64,000 nt of DNA, from NCBI GenBank assembly GCA_035582835.1, contig JAYKAV010000300.1, forward strand, positions 1,434,128-1,498,127. Reading direction: 5' to 3'. Below the pieces are notes generated by a model. The model did no database searches and had not been told where the DNA came from. It worked only from the letters and a program-made list of their open reading frames with translations. The DNA is from Phoebastria nigripes. Its lineage: Eukaryota; Chordata; Aves; Procellariiformes; Diomedeidae. Each line of letters begins with the position of its first letter. Within the stretch, counting starts at the first letter, position 1. Position numbers and translations under genes: made by a program. Below, piece after piece: positions 1-12,758 of the stretch.

Positions 1-441
1 ACCCCAAATCTCCCAGCCAATGTTAAACTACCAAAGCATCTTGTCTCCCTCTTTAGTCTACCTTAACAGGCAACAAACTCACGGTACCTATTAGCGTAAA
101 ACCTTGTTCTTATTGGTCGGTTTAACACTGAAATTGGTGTATTTCTAGGGTAATCACAAAAATGCATTGGTTTATTATTATTTTCAATGACATTCTTATT
201 TTCAGATGGCAACGTCATGAATAGAAGGGGCCTGCTGAATAAACAGCCATTGCCTTTCTTTGTGAAGAGATTATGTTTTGTTGTGCTTGCAGAAATGACT
301 TCTGCTGCCATGCGTTGCCCTTTAAAAGCAAAAGAATAATAAATAAGCAACAAAAAGCATCTCACTTAAATACGGTGCCTATGTGAAAGGAAAAATCAGG
401 TTTGGTATCATGTGTGTCGTTCAATTTATTTTATATTAATT

Positions 442-444
<3 letters not shown>

Positions 445-484
<40 letters not shown>
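445..484 (+). repeat. Poly(T) homopolymer, 40 bases
   Basis: An uninterrupted run of 40 T follows an AT-rich stretch. It could be the poly(A) tail of an old retrotransposed sequence on the minus strand, but the adjacent sequence resembles no element I know, so I call it only a homopolymer. The exact length is likely to be unreliable in the assembly. Confidence 0.9.
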
Positions 485-485
<1 letters not shown>

Positions 486-3400
486 TTCAGTGCAGCCTGA
501 TTAATTCCACATGTTTTCCCCCAAGGTTTGGACAGTAAAACTGCTTGTCTGAGTCATCAACTAGATAAATAATTGGCAACTTCAAGGGCCCATCTCCTAA
601 ATCATTCCACAGTTGCTTGTGGCCCTAACAGAGCTTGGTTGCTTGTGCGTTCGAGTCAGCTGTAAAGTCTAATCTGGGCTTTCACTGGCCCCAGGAGACC
701 AACAAACTGCTGATTACGGAGCCTCACGTCGGCTTGTCTTGGCACATCTGCTGGAAGAACGCAGCAAGCTGCTGGGGAACGTGCGGTCAGGGCTGGTATT
801 TATAGCCGGGGTGGAGGAGCCTTCCCGAAATGGGCACCCTGGGGTGTACACCTGGCACCCACACTGCCCCTTCTGCAAGGAGCTGGTGCGATCCCCTGCT
901 TGGAGGCGGTGGGGCTTGTCCTTCCTGGTGGGTTTCCTGAACTCATGGCTTGGGAGGTGCTGACCTGCCACGCAGGGATGCCTGGGGATGCCACGCTGGC
1001 CTCTGCGATTTAACAGGCTGATCCTGAAATGGGCCATCCCAGCGTCTTTATCTTCTCCAGATGCAGGTATCTGTCCCAGGTCCAGCTGGCCTAAATATAA
1101 CCCCCACTTGTGGGTCCTGCAGAGCAGCCCACATGGTGGGAAACGAGCAGCACAGCCACACGGGCTGCATGAATACGGCCCCGTACAGCCCCCTCCTTGC
1201 TGGGGTCCAGCCACGTGTGAGTATCAGGAGATTTAAGATGGACGTGTACCTGCTTCTTCGTATGTGGTGGTTGTCTGGTTTCTGAGAAAGACATGGATCT
1301 CTCTACTTGAATAAGAGAGACGTTGGACTTCAGCTCTTCTGTCCCAGTAGGTTATTTCTGGCTTGGCTTACTTTTTAGGGGTGCCACTTGGGTCTTGCGG
1401 AAATCAGATCCAGAGTGTAACCCCACCATGGTTGGAGAAGTCGTAGTGCTGTCCTGGGAATGTAAGAGGAGGTGAACTGGGTGCTCCCTTGCCTGGATAT
1501 GGAGTTTTTTTGGGGTGTATGATTGCAGTTTAAAATGCAAGAAGGTGCCAAAAGCAGGATGAGAGACAGCTCAGCGGCGATCTCTGAGCTTAAGGAAAAA
1601 TAGTGTAAATCTGGAACAGACCCATCGTCTTCAGAGCCGGCTCCAGGCTTCTCAGCAGGAGAGGCACAGCTTCTGCTGGATTGGAAAAATAAAGCAGCCC
1701 AAATGCCTCTCGTGAGAGGTCCTGGCCCCTTGGCTTGTATCAGGCGTGTTTGGAGCAAGCCTGGTGCCTTGGGAGGGATGCCACTGAGCCCCAAGGAGGT
1801 CGCTGGGGGTGGTGGGCATGGGGGGAGCAGAGCCCTCCCCTTCTTTGGATGGTGTCAAGGAGTTAAAGGTAAGGGAAGTTGAAGGAGAATGAATAGATTA
1901 TGCTTCGCTGGAAAAAAAGGTCACGTTAACACACTGCAATGCGTGACAGTGATGCCTGTGAACGTTAAATCAGCTCATTGAGTTAAAGCTGAGCAAATCG
2001 GTGTGCTTTTGTGTACGTGTCCCCATCACAATTTGAGCTACCTTGGCTTTTGTGGTGGCCAGCTGGTGGTCTGGTCGTCCAGTTTTGGACCTGGGCATCT
2101 GAAGCCCACTGAAGTCCTCGTTTGACTGGTGCCTGGTTCAGATGCTGCGTGCAGACACTGCCGACAGCATGGACACCAGCTTGGCTGGGGAAGTGACTGA
2201 GATCTTGTGGTGGTGCTAAGCAGGAACCATAGTGTAATCCTCCTGTTTAATGCCTACATTATCCCAATTAATACAATGATGAGAAACTCGATGGGTACCT
2301 TCCTGCAGGGACTAACCCCTGGTCTGCGATGGTCTGCCTTTGGTCCTCTCCATGCTTCCTCTTTTCCCAGGGAGAGAATTGTTTGTGCAGCTGAGTGCTT
2401 TATTTTGGTAGGCCTTGCTCTCATTTTTCTTAACAAGATTTTGCTGCTTGTGGAATGGTTTCCAAAGAGAGCACACTGTGTGTCCACGTATAGCGTGTAC
2501 CATGGGATGTCAGCACAGGGCTGGGGGGGAGCNTCACCTGAATCCTGGGGATGTCTGGGAGCTCCAAGAGCTCATCAGCCATTCTGTGCAAGGGGAAAGG
2601 AGCTGAGCCAGCCCCTTTGCTGATGGATATTTCCCATGCAAATGGTTAACTCCCTTGTCCAGCCAGCTCAGAGGCAGCCACCAGGTCTCATTCTCTTCCC
2701 TAACCATCCTCTTGTACTTAATAGAGGCTTTCTTCCCTCTCCCCGCCCTCTTAACATTTGGATTTGGGTCTGGGTCTAGCTTTTGCAGAGAACAGCGCTC
2801 TCCTCCATGGCTGCTCAGCCCCTTCTCCTCCTCCTCTTCCAGCCCAGGAAGGACAGGGCTGATTCCTGATCTCCTTGTTGGGGCTAGAGGGTCCCTCTAT
2901 GTACAGAGAACATTTGGTGGCAGAGAAGGGTAAAAAGAAGCAGAGGACTGGAAGAANCATTTCGGCAGTCAATGCAACTGGCCAAGTTGAATTACATGTT
3001 AAAGTTTGCCAGTTGTTGGTGTGTTGAGTATTTTGTGCCATTATAAGATTTTAGGAGTCCCAATGCAGATTTTCTATATTTTGTTTGTTGAGATTTGTGT
3101 GGTTTTCTTGTAGAAAGAAAACTTGCCTGGCAATTTGCTGCATACATTTATGCCTTTTTTTAATGTAAAGTGGAAACAAGCATCTGAAATCATTCTTCTC
3201 CTTCTGACAGCAACATCTGTAAAACCTTAACACTGGAAGGAGGCAGGAACCAAGAGATTTATAACCCCCCACTGAAATATTGGAACGACCTTATTTCCCG
3301 GCAATTAGCTTTGCGCAAAACATTTTTGTTTCCTATTAGAAGCAATCTACTAACATTTACATTGATGTGTTTAATAGTTGTTGGCCATCTCTGAATTCAA

Positions 3401-3959
3401 GCAGGCAAGGCAGGAGGAGAGGGGAGGAACATGCTTTGTAAACTGTGAGAGCATTTGTGTTGTGTCGTGTATTGTGTTTGTTGATAGTGGTGAAAACATT
3501 CATCATGCTATGCTCCAGAACGGGGAATGACATCTTTTGGGAAGGGGAAGAGAACTGGTGTTTGGCCAAAGCTTCTCTACCACTGCAGTCTATCAGGACT
3601 AGCTCCAGTGCCTTTGCTGGAGAGTGGATCTTGATTCAGCTGAAACTCATGAAGAGTGGAGAGGTAAGGAGAGAAGATGTTGGATCGGCACCTACATGTA
3701 AGCTGCTGTAGGAATGAGCAAGGGCTCTGATGGTCAAGTGGTGATGAGTTAGGCTAAGGAGCGGGTGGCTGGGTGGATCATTCCCCTTCTTCAGTAGATG
3801 CAGCGATCTCCAGCAGAGCAAGGAGCTGGTGACAGCAGCTCCTGAGACCTCTGCCGCAGTCTGGGAGAGAGAGTTTCTCACAGCTCTCAGCAAGAAGTGG
3901 ATTTTCGGTTAGGTGGCTGAGTGGTTTTTTGTTTGGGGGTTTTTTGTTTGTTTTTTGGG

Positions 3960-3979
3960 TTTTTTTTTTTTTTTTTTTT
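3960..3979 (+). repeat. Poly(T) tract within T/G-rich low-complexity DNA
   Basis: Twenty consecutive T follow a T/G-rich stretch (about 3925-3960) made of short T runs separated by G runs. No coding or repeat-family signal is seen around it. Confidence 0.8.
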
Positions 3980-6900
3980 AGGATGTTGAGAGCGTGATGT
4001 AATGGGATGAAACTGAGAATCAGATATTTTAGGCTGAGTTGCAACATGAGGAAAGCCTAATGTCTGAACGCAATGATAGCCTGGGTTGGAAGTGGCAGCA
4101 AATGTTGTGACAGTATTGTTTTGTAGGAGCAAAAGAAAGAAATGCTTATTTTCTCCTTGGCTTTGAGATCAGGAGGATAAATGTTGTATCTAGATAAGGT
4201 CCTGAGTGGATCTGAAAAAGATTAATGGTTTAATTGTTGAAAACACACAGTTCTAGGGATGTTGAAACAAAGTTGAACTTGAAATATTGGGGATGTTTAA
4301 GGACAGTGTCGTCTTTCTTTGTTTTGAAATTATTAATGTGCCTTGAAAATTGAAAGAACAAAGAAATGACAATTTTGGATATTGTTAACTGGCTGTGCGA
4401 TGTCCCTGTGATGGATGGCATGGAGGAGAAGCTTTCTGGGGAGATGCTGTAGCCCTGCAGGTGATGGATGGTCACCCTTGGCATTCTACAGGGTTTTGTT
4501 GTCTATTTGCTTTCTGGAGGTTTCTTTCACCAGGAGATATCATTTTGGAAGTTTGCTTCAGGATGGGCAGAGATGGTGTGAACTCAATTTCATTTAAGTT
4601 GTAGATGATTCACTTACTTTGGCTGAAAATGAGCTTTCCCTGGCCCAACTGCTCTTCCAGCTATGCCACAGTTCCCCATCCCCTAAGCTGTGCAGTTGTA
4701 ACTGTTTTATAAGGCTGAGCGGTTAGCTGGATAACAAAATGGTCTGGGTTAAAAACTAATCCCTTTTGGAGGTGCAGCAGTGAACTGTAGCATGGAGCTG
4801 CAGATATTAACGATAGCATTTTCTTAATCTGATTTTGCTTTGGGAGCCAAGGCTTTATATAGTTACACATGAATATTCAGCCATTCAGATGACCTCTCCC
4901 CATAAATCATTCCAGTGGCTGAAATGCTTTCCTCAGTCATGTACATGCTGCAATAGCCACTTACTAGCAAAACCTAGAGATGCACTGCAGGTGAAGAGGG
5001 TCTTTTGACAACCTTGGAGAACAAAGATGTGTGCCCCAAAGAGGCAATGGTTACCTGCCCTCTCTACTGCCCTGGGGACACTGGTTGGGTTCTCTGTGGG
5101 GTTTGGGGCACCTCTGCTGAATCTGCTTAGTGGGGGGTGCGGAGGTTGTTATATCTCTTTGAGGTATCACAGCAAAGTCCACCTGGTCCATTAGCCTCCA
5201 TAGATGGCTGGAGCATGACAACACAAGCTGAGGACTGGGATGCCAAGCCTCCACCGGTGTGTGGAGACACCAGGGCCTGAGGTGAATGTGCCTCTCCTGC
5301 TCTTTGCCACAAGCTCGCTGCAATGCCTGCTGCGGAGGGAGGGTGCTGCTGTCAGTCATCAGCCTGTCTNGCTGCAGGCATTCCTGGCACAAGTCTCTTC
5401 AGGTTCGCCTCTTTGTGCACAGTCTGATAATTCCTCCTCCGAGGAGCTTATTTGTCTTTTCTTTTTCTTTCTGAGGGGCCAGGGCAGCTCCCTGCTCCCC
5501 ATCCTTCCCTCCTGAGACACAGGCTGAAAAACTCCCCTCCTCTTCAGCTGCAGGCAGGGTCCCTGGCACACGCCTTGGGCTGCCCTGGGCGGTCCCTGCC
5601 CAGCCAGCCCCGTGCACCAGCAGAAACACCACGTCCAAGCACCAGCAGGAGCAACGCTGTGGCTGAACACCAAGGGAGAGGAGGAGGAGGGCTGTTTAGG
5701 AACGATGTTGGTTCCCCCAAAAAGGGATAAATTGGCCACAGATAGACTTATGCTGCTTTTAGCAGCAGAAGGTGAAGTGCTGAAGCCAGTTAACGTAGGA
5801 GCTGGTGGGAAGCAAAAGCTCAAGTGAGTTTTATGGTGGAGGTTGGTGTATTTCTGAAAGGGATGAGCTGCCCTAAGAGGTCCTTTAATATATCTTTCCC
5901 TGTGGACTTACTTCCACAGTATCCACCCCAGACAGACTACCTCCCACCTTAAACAGTGTTGTGGTTAGAGGAGCACCATGGAGGCCTTTTTCCTGAGGAC
6001 CACGTCTGTACATTCCCTTTCATCCCCCAGACTGTGAATGTTATACCTGTGATGTGCTGCTGGTATCGCAAGGGCAGCGGAAGGACCAAGCCAAGGTTGG
6101 ACTGGACTCTGGCGAGTTGTTTGGTTTGGTCCTTGTTCCCAGAGCATCATCTGGTCACAAGTGATGCGTAGCTGGGAGAAAGGATGCAGAGAGGCAGACT
6201 GGTCCCCGTGCTTAACTAGCTGGTGCGATTTGGGGAAGATGATGCATTCATTTCACACATGGCACCAAGGATTCATGCCACGCAAAGCTGTTTTGCTCAC
6301 AGCTGGCCCGGGACAGCTTCCACATGCCCCCCTTGAGATGGACGGTGCCCTGGCTCACTCCCCGTCTGCTGGACAAAGAGGCTTTTCAGCAGTGGATTAT
6401 TCTGGTGGAGATATCATAATTCAAGTGTGTATTTTAACTGAAGGAGGTTGCTCTGTGCTTTTGGGGGTTCCTTTGTGCCAGAAACTGTCACACAATGTGT
6501 GGGAATGTCCCTTGTCTCTTTTCTTGAAGGGCAGGTTTCTTTTCACCTCCCAGCTGCAGGCAAGCTCAGCACACAGGTTTATTCNGGGCTGGGGATGTGT
6601 GTGTGCACGTGTTTGTTTATTTTTTTTTTTTTTTTTGAAAGAACAATGTTGTGGCGGCCGACAGCTAATCCTAAATTTGGGATACCTGACATCATAATGA
6701 GAAAACAAACCTTCCTGCACTTAAAATGAGTGACAGGCCAGGTTTGGCCCCAGCAACCTTCAGAACTGGTTTGACCTTGCAACCAGACCTCCTGGGCTGA
6801 CTGACAGCTTTTTACAGCTGCATTAGAGCTGAGCTGACCTTGTTTATCTGGGCATTCACCTGGGAGACAGCAGACATGTCCAGGGATATTAAGTCTCAAG

Positions 6901-9900
6901 CTGAAAATGTTTGCTCAGGTATTAGGGGGAGAGTTAATTTAGACTGAATACCTCCTATGTGGCACCAGCCACTGCTCCGAGGACAATGTGCCCCTCGGCC
7001 GATGACAGTTGGTTTAGACTTTCTTTAGAAATTGGAGTCTCCTTCGAGTGGAGCTGTGCAGAGTCCTTCAACTTGCTCTGAATTTCCCTTCACATTTAAT
7101 CTTTTTGGGGTTTTGGTAAAAAAGAGCCCAGGTGAAGGTGCAGGTTAGTCTCCCTGCAGAGGGGTCTGGCTGCTGGCACCGGGAGAAGTGTGTTGGACCG
7201 GGTGGATTCACTTTTATTTTACAAAATGTGACACATGTGAGCTGACATCTGTCCCAAGCAGCAGTGTGGCTGGTGTCCCCTTTCCCTGATACCCACCAAG
7301 CCCTTCCTTCCCATGTAGGGGCACACGCTTCCCCTGCCGCAGCGACTCAGGAGAGGGCTGGAGACCAGCAGTTCTTCCCCTTCCCTTGTGCGGACCCAGA
7401 ACGAGAGGAACAAGCCCCCAAGCTACCCTCCTCCTGCATCCTGAGGACGGGCAAAAAGGAGCACCCAGCAGCCGGTGCTTGCCCTGTCTGCCCCATCTAC
7501 ACAGCTGGGAGCATCCAAGGGATGCTGCCTGAAGCCTGATCCCCTCTGATGTCACCCGGGGAACTAAGTCATCTCAGCAGAATAATTTCATCTGCTGTGC
7601 GGGTGGTTGCAACCTCTGATTTACACCAGCATGCACACGCTCTGGGCAAGTGGTACAGCCCTCCTGCAGCACCTCTGGGCTCCGGGGGAGATGATTCTGG
7701 ATGCAGGGAGACCTTGGGATTTTACTTTTTTGAATTGTTTCTTTGGGCTTGCAGATAACTAGCAGCCCTCCATGTGTGTATGACCACATGGGTGGTCCTG
7801 GCTGCATCCCATCCCCAGGGAGGACCGAGTGTTGCTGTTCCCCAGGGTCAGGCAGGTACCTTTGCTGCTGGCCTTCCCCAGGTTTTCCTCAGCTGCTCTT
7901 TGTGTTGAATTTGTGCTGATCCCTCTGAAAAGCTCCTTTTTCTCCACTGGGACCATAATCACTTTTCAGGAGTGAAGGTTTCACATGTGAGGATCCCGCA
8001 CGCAGGTGTTTGGTCTCTGCTGGATGGGGCTGCGCGGTGAGGCAGAGGGCGACTTGGGGGAAACCTGGAGCAGATTCTTGGTGACAACACAGATGGTGTG
8101 ACATCCCTGACAGGTGGAAGCCCTTCCATGGTGTTGATGGAAAGATGTTATTTAGTTAATTCCTTCCCATTTTACCTGCTGGTATTCCTTGGTGTCACCC
8201 CCTTCATCTCATCTGCTCAGGTTTTGCCGCTGAGCTCCCTCTCCCCTCACATGTGGCTATTTGGAAATGTTGGGATAATTGCTCTCTGTATTGCTCGCTT
8301 TCACCCTGGCACTGGATTTTTGGGCCCCAGCCAAGGTGGGAAGTTGAAGTGCCCAATTGATGCAGAAAAGACAACCTTGTTAGGATCCTCACAGAAGCAG
8401 GAGAAGCCAAAATGTCCAGGGAGGGAAGCCTGAAAGCAGCTTTCTCTGCAGTTCGTGGAGGCATGGCAAGGGATGCCCCAATCTGCTTTTCTTTGACTGT
8501 CTCATACTTTCACAGAAACTTTGAGACCAGATGGACAATTTGAAATCCCTCATTAGAGGCTTGGTGTAATGCTGGCCAGGCAATTTCATTCAAATACCAC
8601 ACGTTGTGCTTAAGGATGAAGTTAGCTGTTGNTCTGCAAAGGGACAACCAGCAGCCAGCCACCAAGTGTCCTGCCTGGGACGCAGCACGAGAGCTGTGTC
8701 CCTTTGCCCTGCATCACTTCTGTCTAGCTCAGGGTCTAGGGTCCCCGAGGAGCCTCTCCTGGGATATGCAAAGACCCTCTCCTGAGCTGTCAGATGCCCA
8801 CGCAGTCACAGACACTGCCCAGATGGAGNAGAGAGGAAGGCACAGATGAAAAGCTTCCAGGGAGGAGGAGGTGATGCATCCCACAACTGGAGAAATAGCA
8901 AAAAGCTTATTGGGTTACGCAAGTGCCCCGAATCCTGAATATTTGTTTCTCTTCCTGACCCCACCCTGCTTTGCTTTCTTCTGTGTTGGGGTCTGGCAGG
9001 TCTCTAAAGGCAGTGAGGTCCCAAGGGCAGGAAACCCCTTCGTACCAACCCAGGAAGGATGCCCGTGCTATGTTTCTACACGTCCCTCCTGGGAGCTGGT
9101 GGGAAACATAAGCTGAAAGTGCCTTCTGGACGTGTGGATCCTCAGCACAGCGTGGGTACCTCTGTCGGTCCCTCCTGAGCTGGTCCACCCTTGGTAATGA
9201 GCCCCGCAAAGAGGGGAAGCGTTGAAGCGGTTTGGCCTGGAGGGCTGGAAATGCGGCTGCTGCAGCAGCGTGAAGCCTCCCTGTGCCGGGGGAGGCTGGG
9301 ATCCTGCTGCTGAGCTATTTATTTAAGAAAAAAAATATTATCATTTCAGGCGTTGGTAGCGTGGGGTGTATCGGCCATTGTATCAAAGATGTGGTTTTAA
9401 TGCACTTTCCTCCGCTTAAATGCTATTTGCCTTCTCCTTCAGGCAATTGAATTTAAGAAAACTCTGGTTGCCCAGGTTTTGTTGAATAAATTGGCCCCTC
9501 CACACACAATTCCCAGTAGGAGCCAGCTCTGCAGAAACTCTGGGAGCTGTCACTTCAGTGCATGGCTGGGACGGGCTGAACGGATTACCCAGCTCTGCAT
9601 CGTCTGCTCTTTTATCTGTCTCAAAGCAATGGGAAGCCAGGAATAACCCCCCGGGGTTCCTCTGAGCCAAGCGGTTTCTGGAGCCCGGGGTCAGATGACT
9701 GTTATTGTAGCTAAAGGTGTTTAACCCCAATTGATTTTGACAAGCCCTATTCGTAGATCCCCCAATTACTTATCGGGTTTTGAGAGGAACGTTGTCGATT
9801 CAAGGCTGGATGTTCTAACCTGAGCACTGCTGACAGGATGCAACGGGTACCAAATCTGCTTCTGCAGGAGTCGATGGAAAAACTCCTCATCAATCTTCAA

Positions 9901-10979
9901 GGGCAAATTCTGACCCTTCCCCAGGGCCTGGCAGCTCTCGAGGGTGTCAGTCAGCCCTGGAGAGCAACGGGCTGGAATGAGACATATGAAGCCTCCTACC
10001 CTGCATCCTCGGAGCAGCCCTGGCTTGGGCTTAAAGCCCAGGTGACTTGTTGCAGGGCAGCTGCCTGCATCCCGACACTGGGAAATGGTGCAGGAGCCAT
10101 GGGACCTGGTGCAAAGCATAGGAGAGTCCCTGGAAAACTGCCCAGAACAGGCTGAGGGTTGTTCCTGCTCCCTTTCAAAACTGATCTGTCCCCCGGTTGG
10201 GTCCCAGCTGGCAGAGAAGGGAGCCGAGGGCGTCTCATACCAGTGGCTGCTGGTGGTGGCTGCAGGAGAGAAGGGAGATTGCTCTGCATCTTTTCATGCT
10301 CAAAGCCAATGTTTATCCCATGGGGTTGAATTCAGAGCCCCAAAGCCCTGCAGGCTGGAGCTGCTGCTGGGCAGGCAGAGAAACTGCATGGAGACTCGTG
10401 TCTGCAAGAAATATCGAGCGATGAGCTCTCTGAGGCTCATATCCCAAAGACAGTTGAGATCATTTGAACATGAATGGGAGTTATGTGCCTAAGTAATCTC
10501 AGAGGATCTGGGCATAACAGCATTGCTGAATTTCTTTGTTATTTTTTTAATAATGCAGCAACTGGGAAATAAAAGCAACATCTAAGGAAGGAAATCACTG
10601 CATTAGTCTAATATTTTAATGAAGTGCTGTGCTATATTGCTGTGTGGGTCGGGTGTAGGTGTTTGTAGGTGGCAGGCAGCAGCCTGCTTGTCACCCATCC
10701 TGCGGCAGGGAAATGTGGCTGTTAAATGTGCAAATACAGTTTAGCCCAAAAATTGCTTTCAGGCAGCAAAACAAACAGCCTCTTGGAAGCCCTGCAAATT
10801 TCACACTTGCTTTTGCGTCTTGGTTGCTTAGGGAGAGGAGTCACCCATTCGGGGAAAACAAACAGCCAGCATCGCCTGCTTGGCTGGGGGCTCGCGCGGG
10901 TTTTACTCGAGCCCAGCGAGCGACTGGAGCTGCTGTGAGACTGCGCCGAGTCCTCTGGGAGGTTTTGTAACAAACACCT

Positions 10980-11460
10980 TGTAAAATGCAAATATTTGAA
11001 TAACGACGTTCACAAGTAATGTGCCAGGCCGAGGAACAACTGCTTATGGTTTTTGCTGGTTATTTGAAACTTAACAATGAACTTAAGGATTTTCCAGAGA
11101 CAAAAGCATTGAATACACTGTTTACAACCAATACACTCATCCCTCTGTTAGTGGACAGGTTTATGAGCCATTTATTTAAAAGAGAAGAGACCCTAGTTAA
11201 TCAGCAGTGTACTTATTGTTTCTTAATCATTTGACAGCAATTCATAACTGTTTCTTGTTTTCTATTATGGGCATGATTGCATTAAGTGTGCTCATTCCCC
11301 ATGTACTATCTCTGAAAGTAATTTTCACTTTGAAAACTGCTCATATTCTTCCAAACAAAGAATCATACTTAAATGGAAAATATTTCTTTCGGATTATTGT
11401 TTTCAAAAGAACCAGTTCCTTGCCCTGTTTTGGGTTGTTAAAGTGTTTTTTGTTTTATTG
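10980..11460. promoter_or_regulatory. Candidate conserved noncoding block upstream of FOXE1
   Basis: This is about 480 bases of AT-rich, non-repetitive sequence with many possible homeodomain-type TAAT/ATTA cores and a forkhead-type TGTTTAC near 11128. It is flanked by more GC-rich ordinary sequence and lies 13-14 kb upstream of FOXE1. The composition resembles known developmental enhancers, but conservation cannot be seen from one sequence, so the call is tentative. Confidence 0.2.
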
Positions 11461-11552
11461 CAGGCGTTTTTAGCTCAGCCTCCAGAAAGTTGGGCAACGG
11501 AGAAGGCTGCTGTAGGTGTTGGAAAATGCTTGGGGCTGACTTTGGTGATCGA

Positions 11553-11602
11553 TGTCCTGTGTAACCTTGGTCAAGTCACTGAACGCCTAACGGTAAGGAG
11601 GC
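11553..11602 (+). repeat. MIR-like ancient SINE fragment
   Basis: The segment reads like the MIR core: a CTGTGTAACCTTGG-type block followed by CAAGTCACTGAA. It is short and diverged, and the family assignment rests on this one conserved core. MIR-type SINEs are ancient in amniotes and survive at low copy in birds. Confidence 0.45.
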
Positions 11603-12310
11603 CCTTTATGCTGACTTTTGGGGGTTATCATTTATTTGACAATACACCTCTGGTCCCTCTGCCTGTCTGTGGGGTGTGAATAAAGGCTGAAGGAGCTGTG
11701 TTTCTCCCAGCCCCACCAGCCTGTTCTGTGCTCTGGTGGGCTACGAGCCTGACCAGAGGGACTGGCCGGTTTTATCTCCATACTGGAGCTCATTGACCTC
11801 CAGCATGGGAGATCTCATGCCCCGACCTGCTCGGCTCGCGTTGTGCTTTTCACCCAGAGATCCCAAACGACCGAGGTGCTCGCGTCCCTCCGTGGGCACA
11901 GAAGTCGCTTCTCCTTCTCCAGGCACTTGGCTGATCTCAGGACTCTTGATTTACAGCCGTGGGAGTGCGAGGAGAATTGGGCTTTGCCTACACCCTCTGC
12001 CAAGCAGGCAACAGAGAGCTGAGGCAGTGGCGTGGCTGGGGAGCCGTTTATGGGGTGCTCAGTAACATCCCATCAACTTCTTGGGGGCTCAGTGCCAGCT
12101 TGAACTAGGCCATTAAAGTGACCTGCAAAGCTTTGTCTTAGGTGTTATCTCTTCTCCCACCAGCTGCAATATTCAGGGGAATGCTGGTATCAATGAGAAA
12201 ACTCCTGGTGATGGCTGGGGCAGAAGCAAATTACTTTCCCACTAGGGAAAGGTCATCTGTGAAATTTCACGGACAGTCCCCCCATTTGCTAAACACCCCC
12301 TTCCCCTGGC

Positions 12311-12352
12311 CTTTTTTTTTTTTTTTTTAATTTTATTATTATTATTTTTTTG
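12311..12352 (+). repeat. T-rich low-complexity tract with TTA units
   Basis: A 17-base T run is followed by TTA/TTAT units and another T run. It is simple sequence with no associated element recognised. Confidence 0.8.
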
Positions 12353-12717
12353 TGTGTGTAATTGCGTGTCAGACCAAGTGCACTCAGAATGTGAGCAGGG
12401 TCTGATACAAGGAGGGTGAAATGAGATAATCCATGTTTTCATCATCCATAGGCCTCTCTTTTCACGGGCCGTGGGCCGTACTTTATTAGGCTGAGCAGCT
12501 CTGGGCCTGCAAGAAAGAGGAGCCCTTTCTCATCCCAATGAGAATAGTGCAGTGAATGGATTCCAAGTGTTTACTCAGCATTTGTCTCGTGGTTTATCAA
12601 AGGAATGAGGAGGAGGTGCCGACAGACCTTTTGTCCCGCTGATGTGTTATGACAATGTTCCATGAATATGCAGAATGGCAGAAGGGATTAGAGCCAGTAC
12701 AATTCCCCTCCGGCGCC

Positions 12718-12758
12718 TTTTTTTTCTTTTTTTTTTACCTTTTTTTTTTTTTTTTTTT
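12718..12758 (+). repeat. Interrupted poly(T) tract
   Basis: T runs broken by single C or ACC interruptions span about 40 bases. It is low-complexity DNA with no associated element recognised. Confidence 0.85.

Noticed and set aside
714..1214. A 166-codon minus-strand frame near the left edge
   Set aside because: Its composition is typical of chance frames in GC-rich intergenic DNA. No conserved motif was seen.
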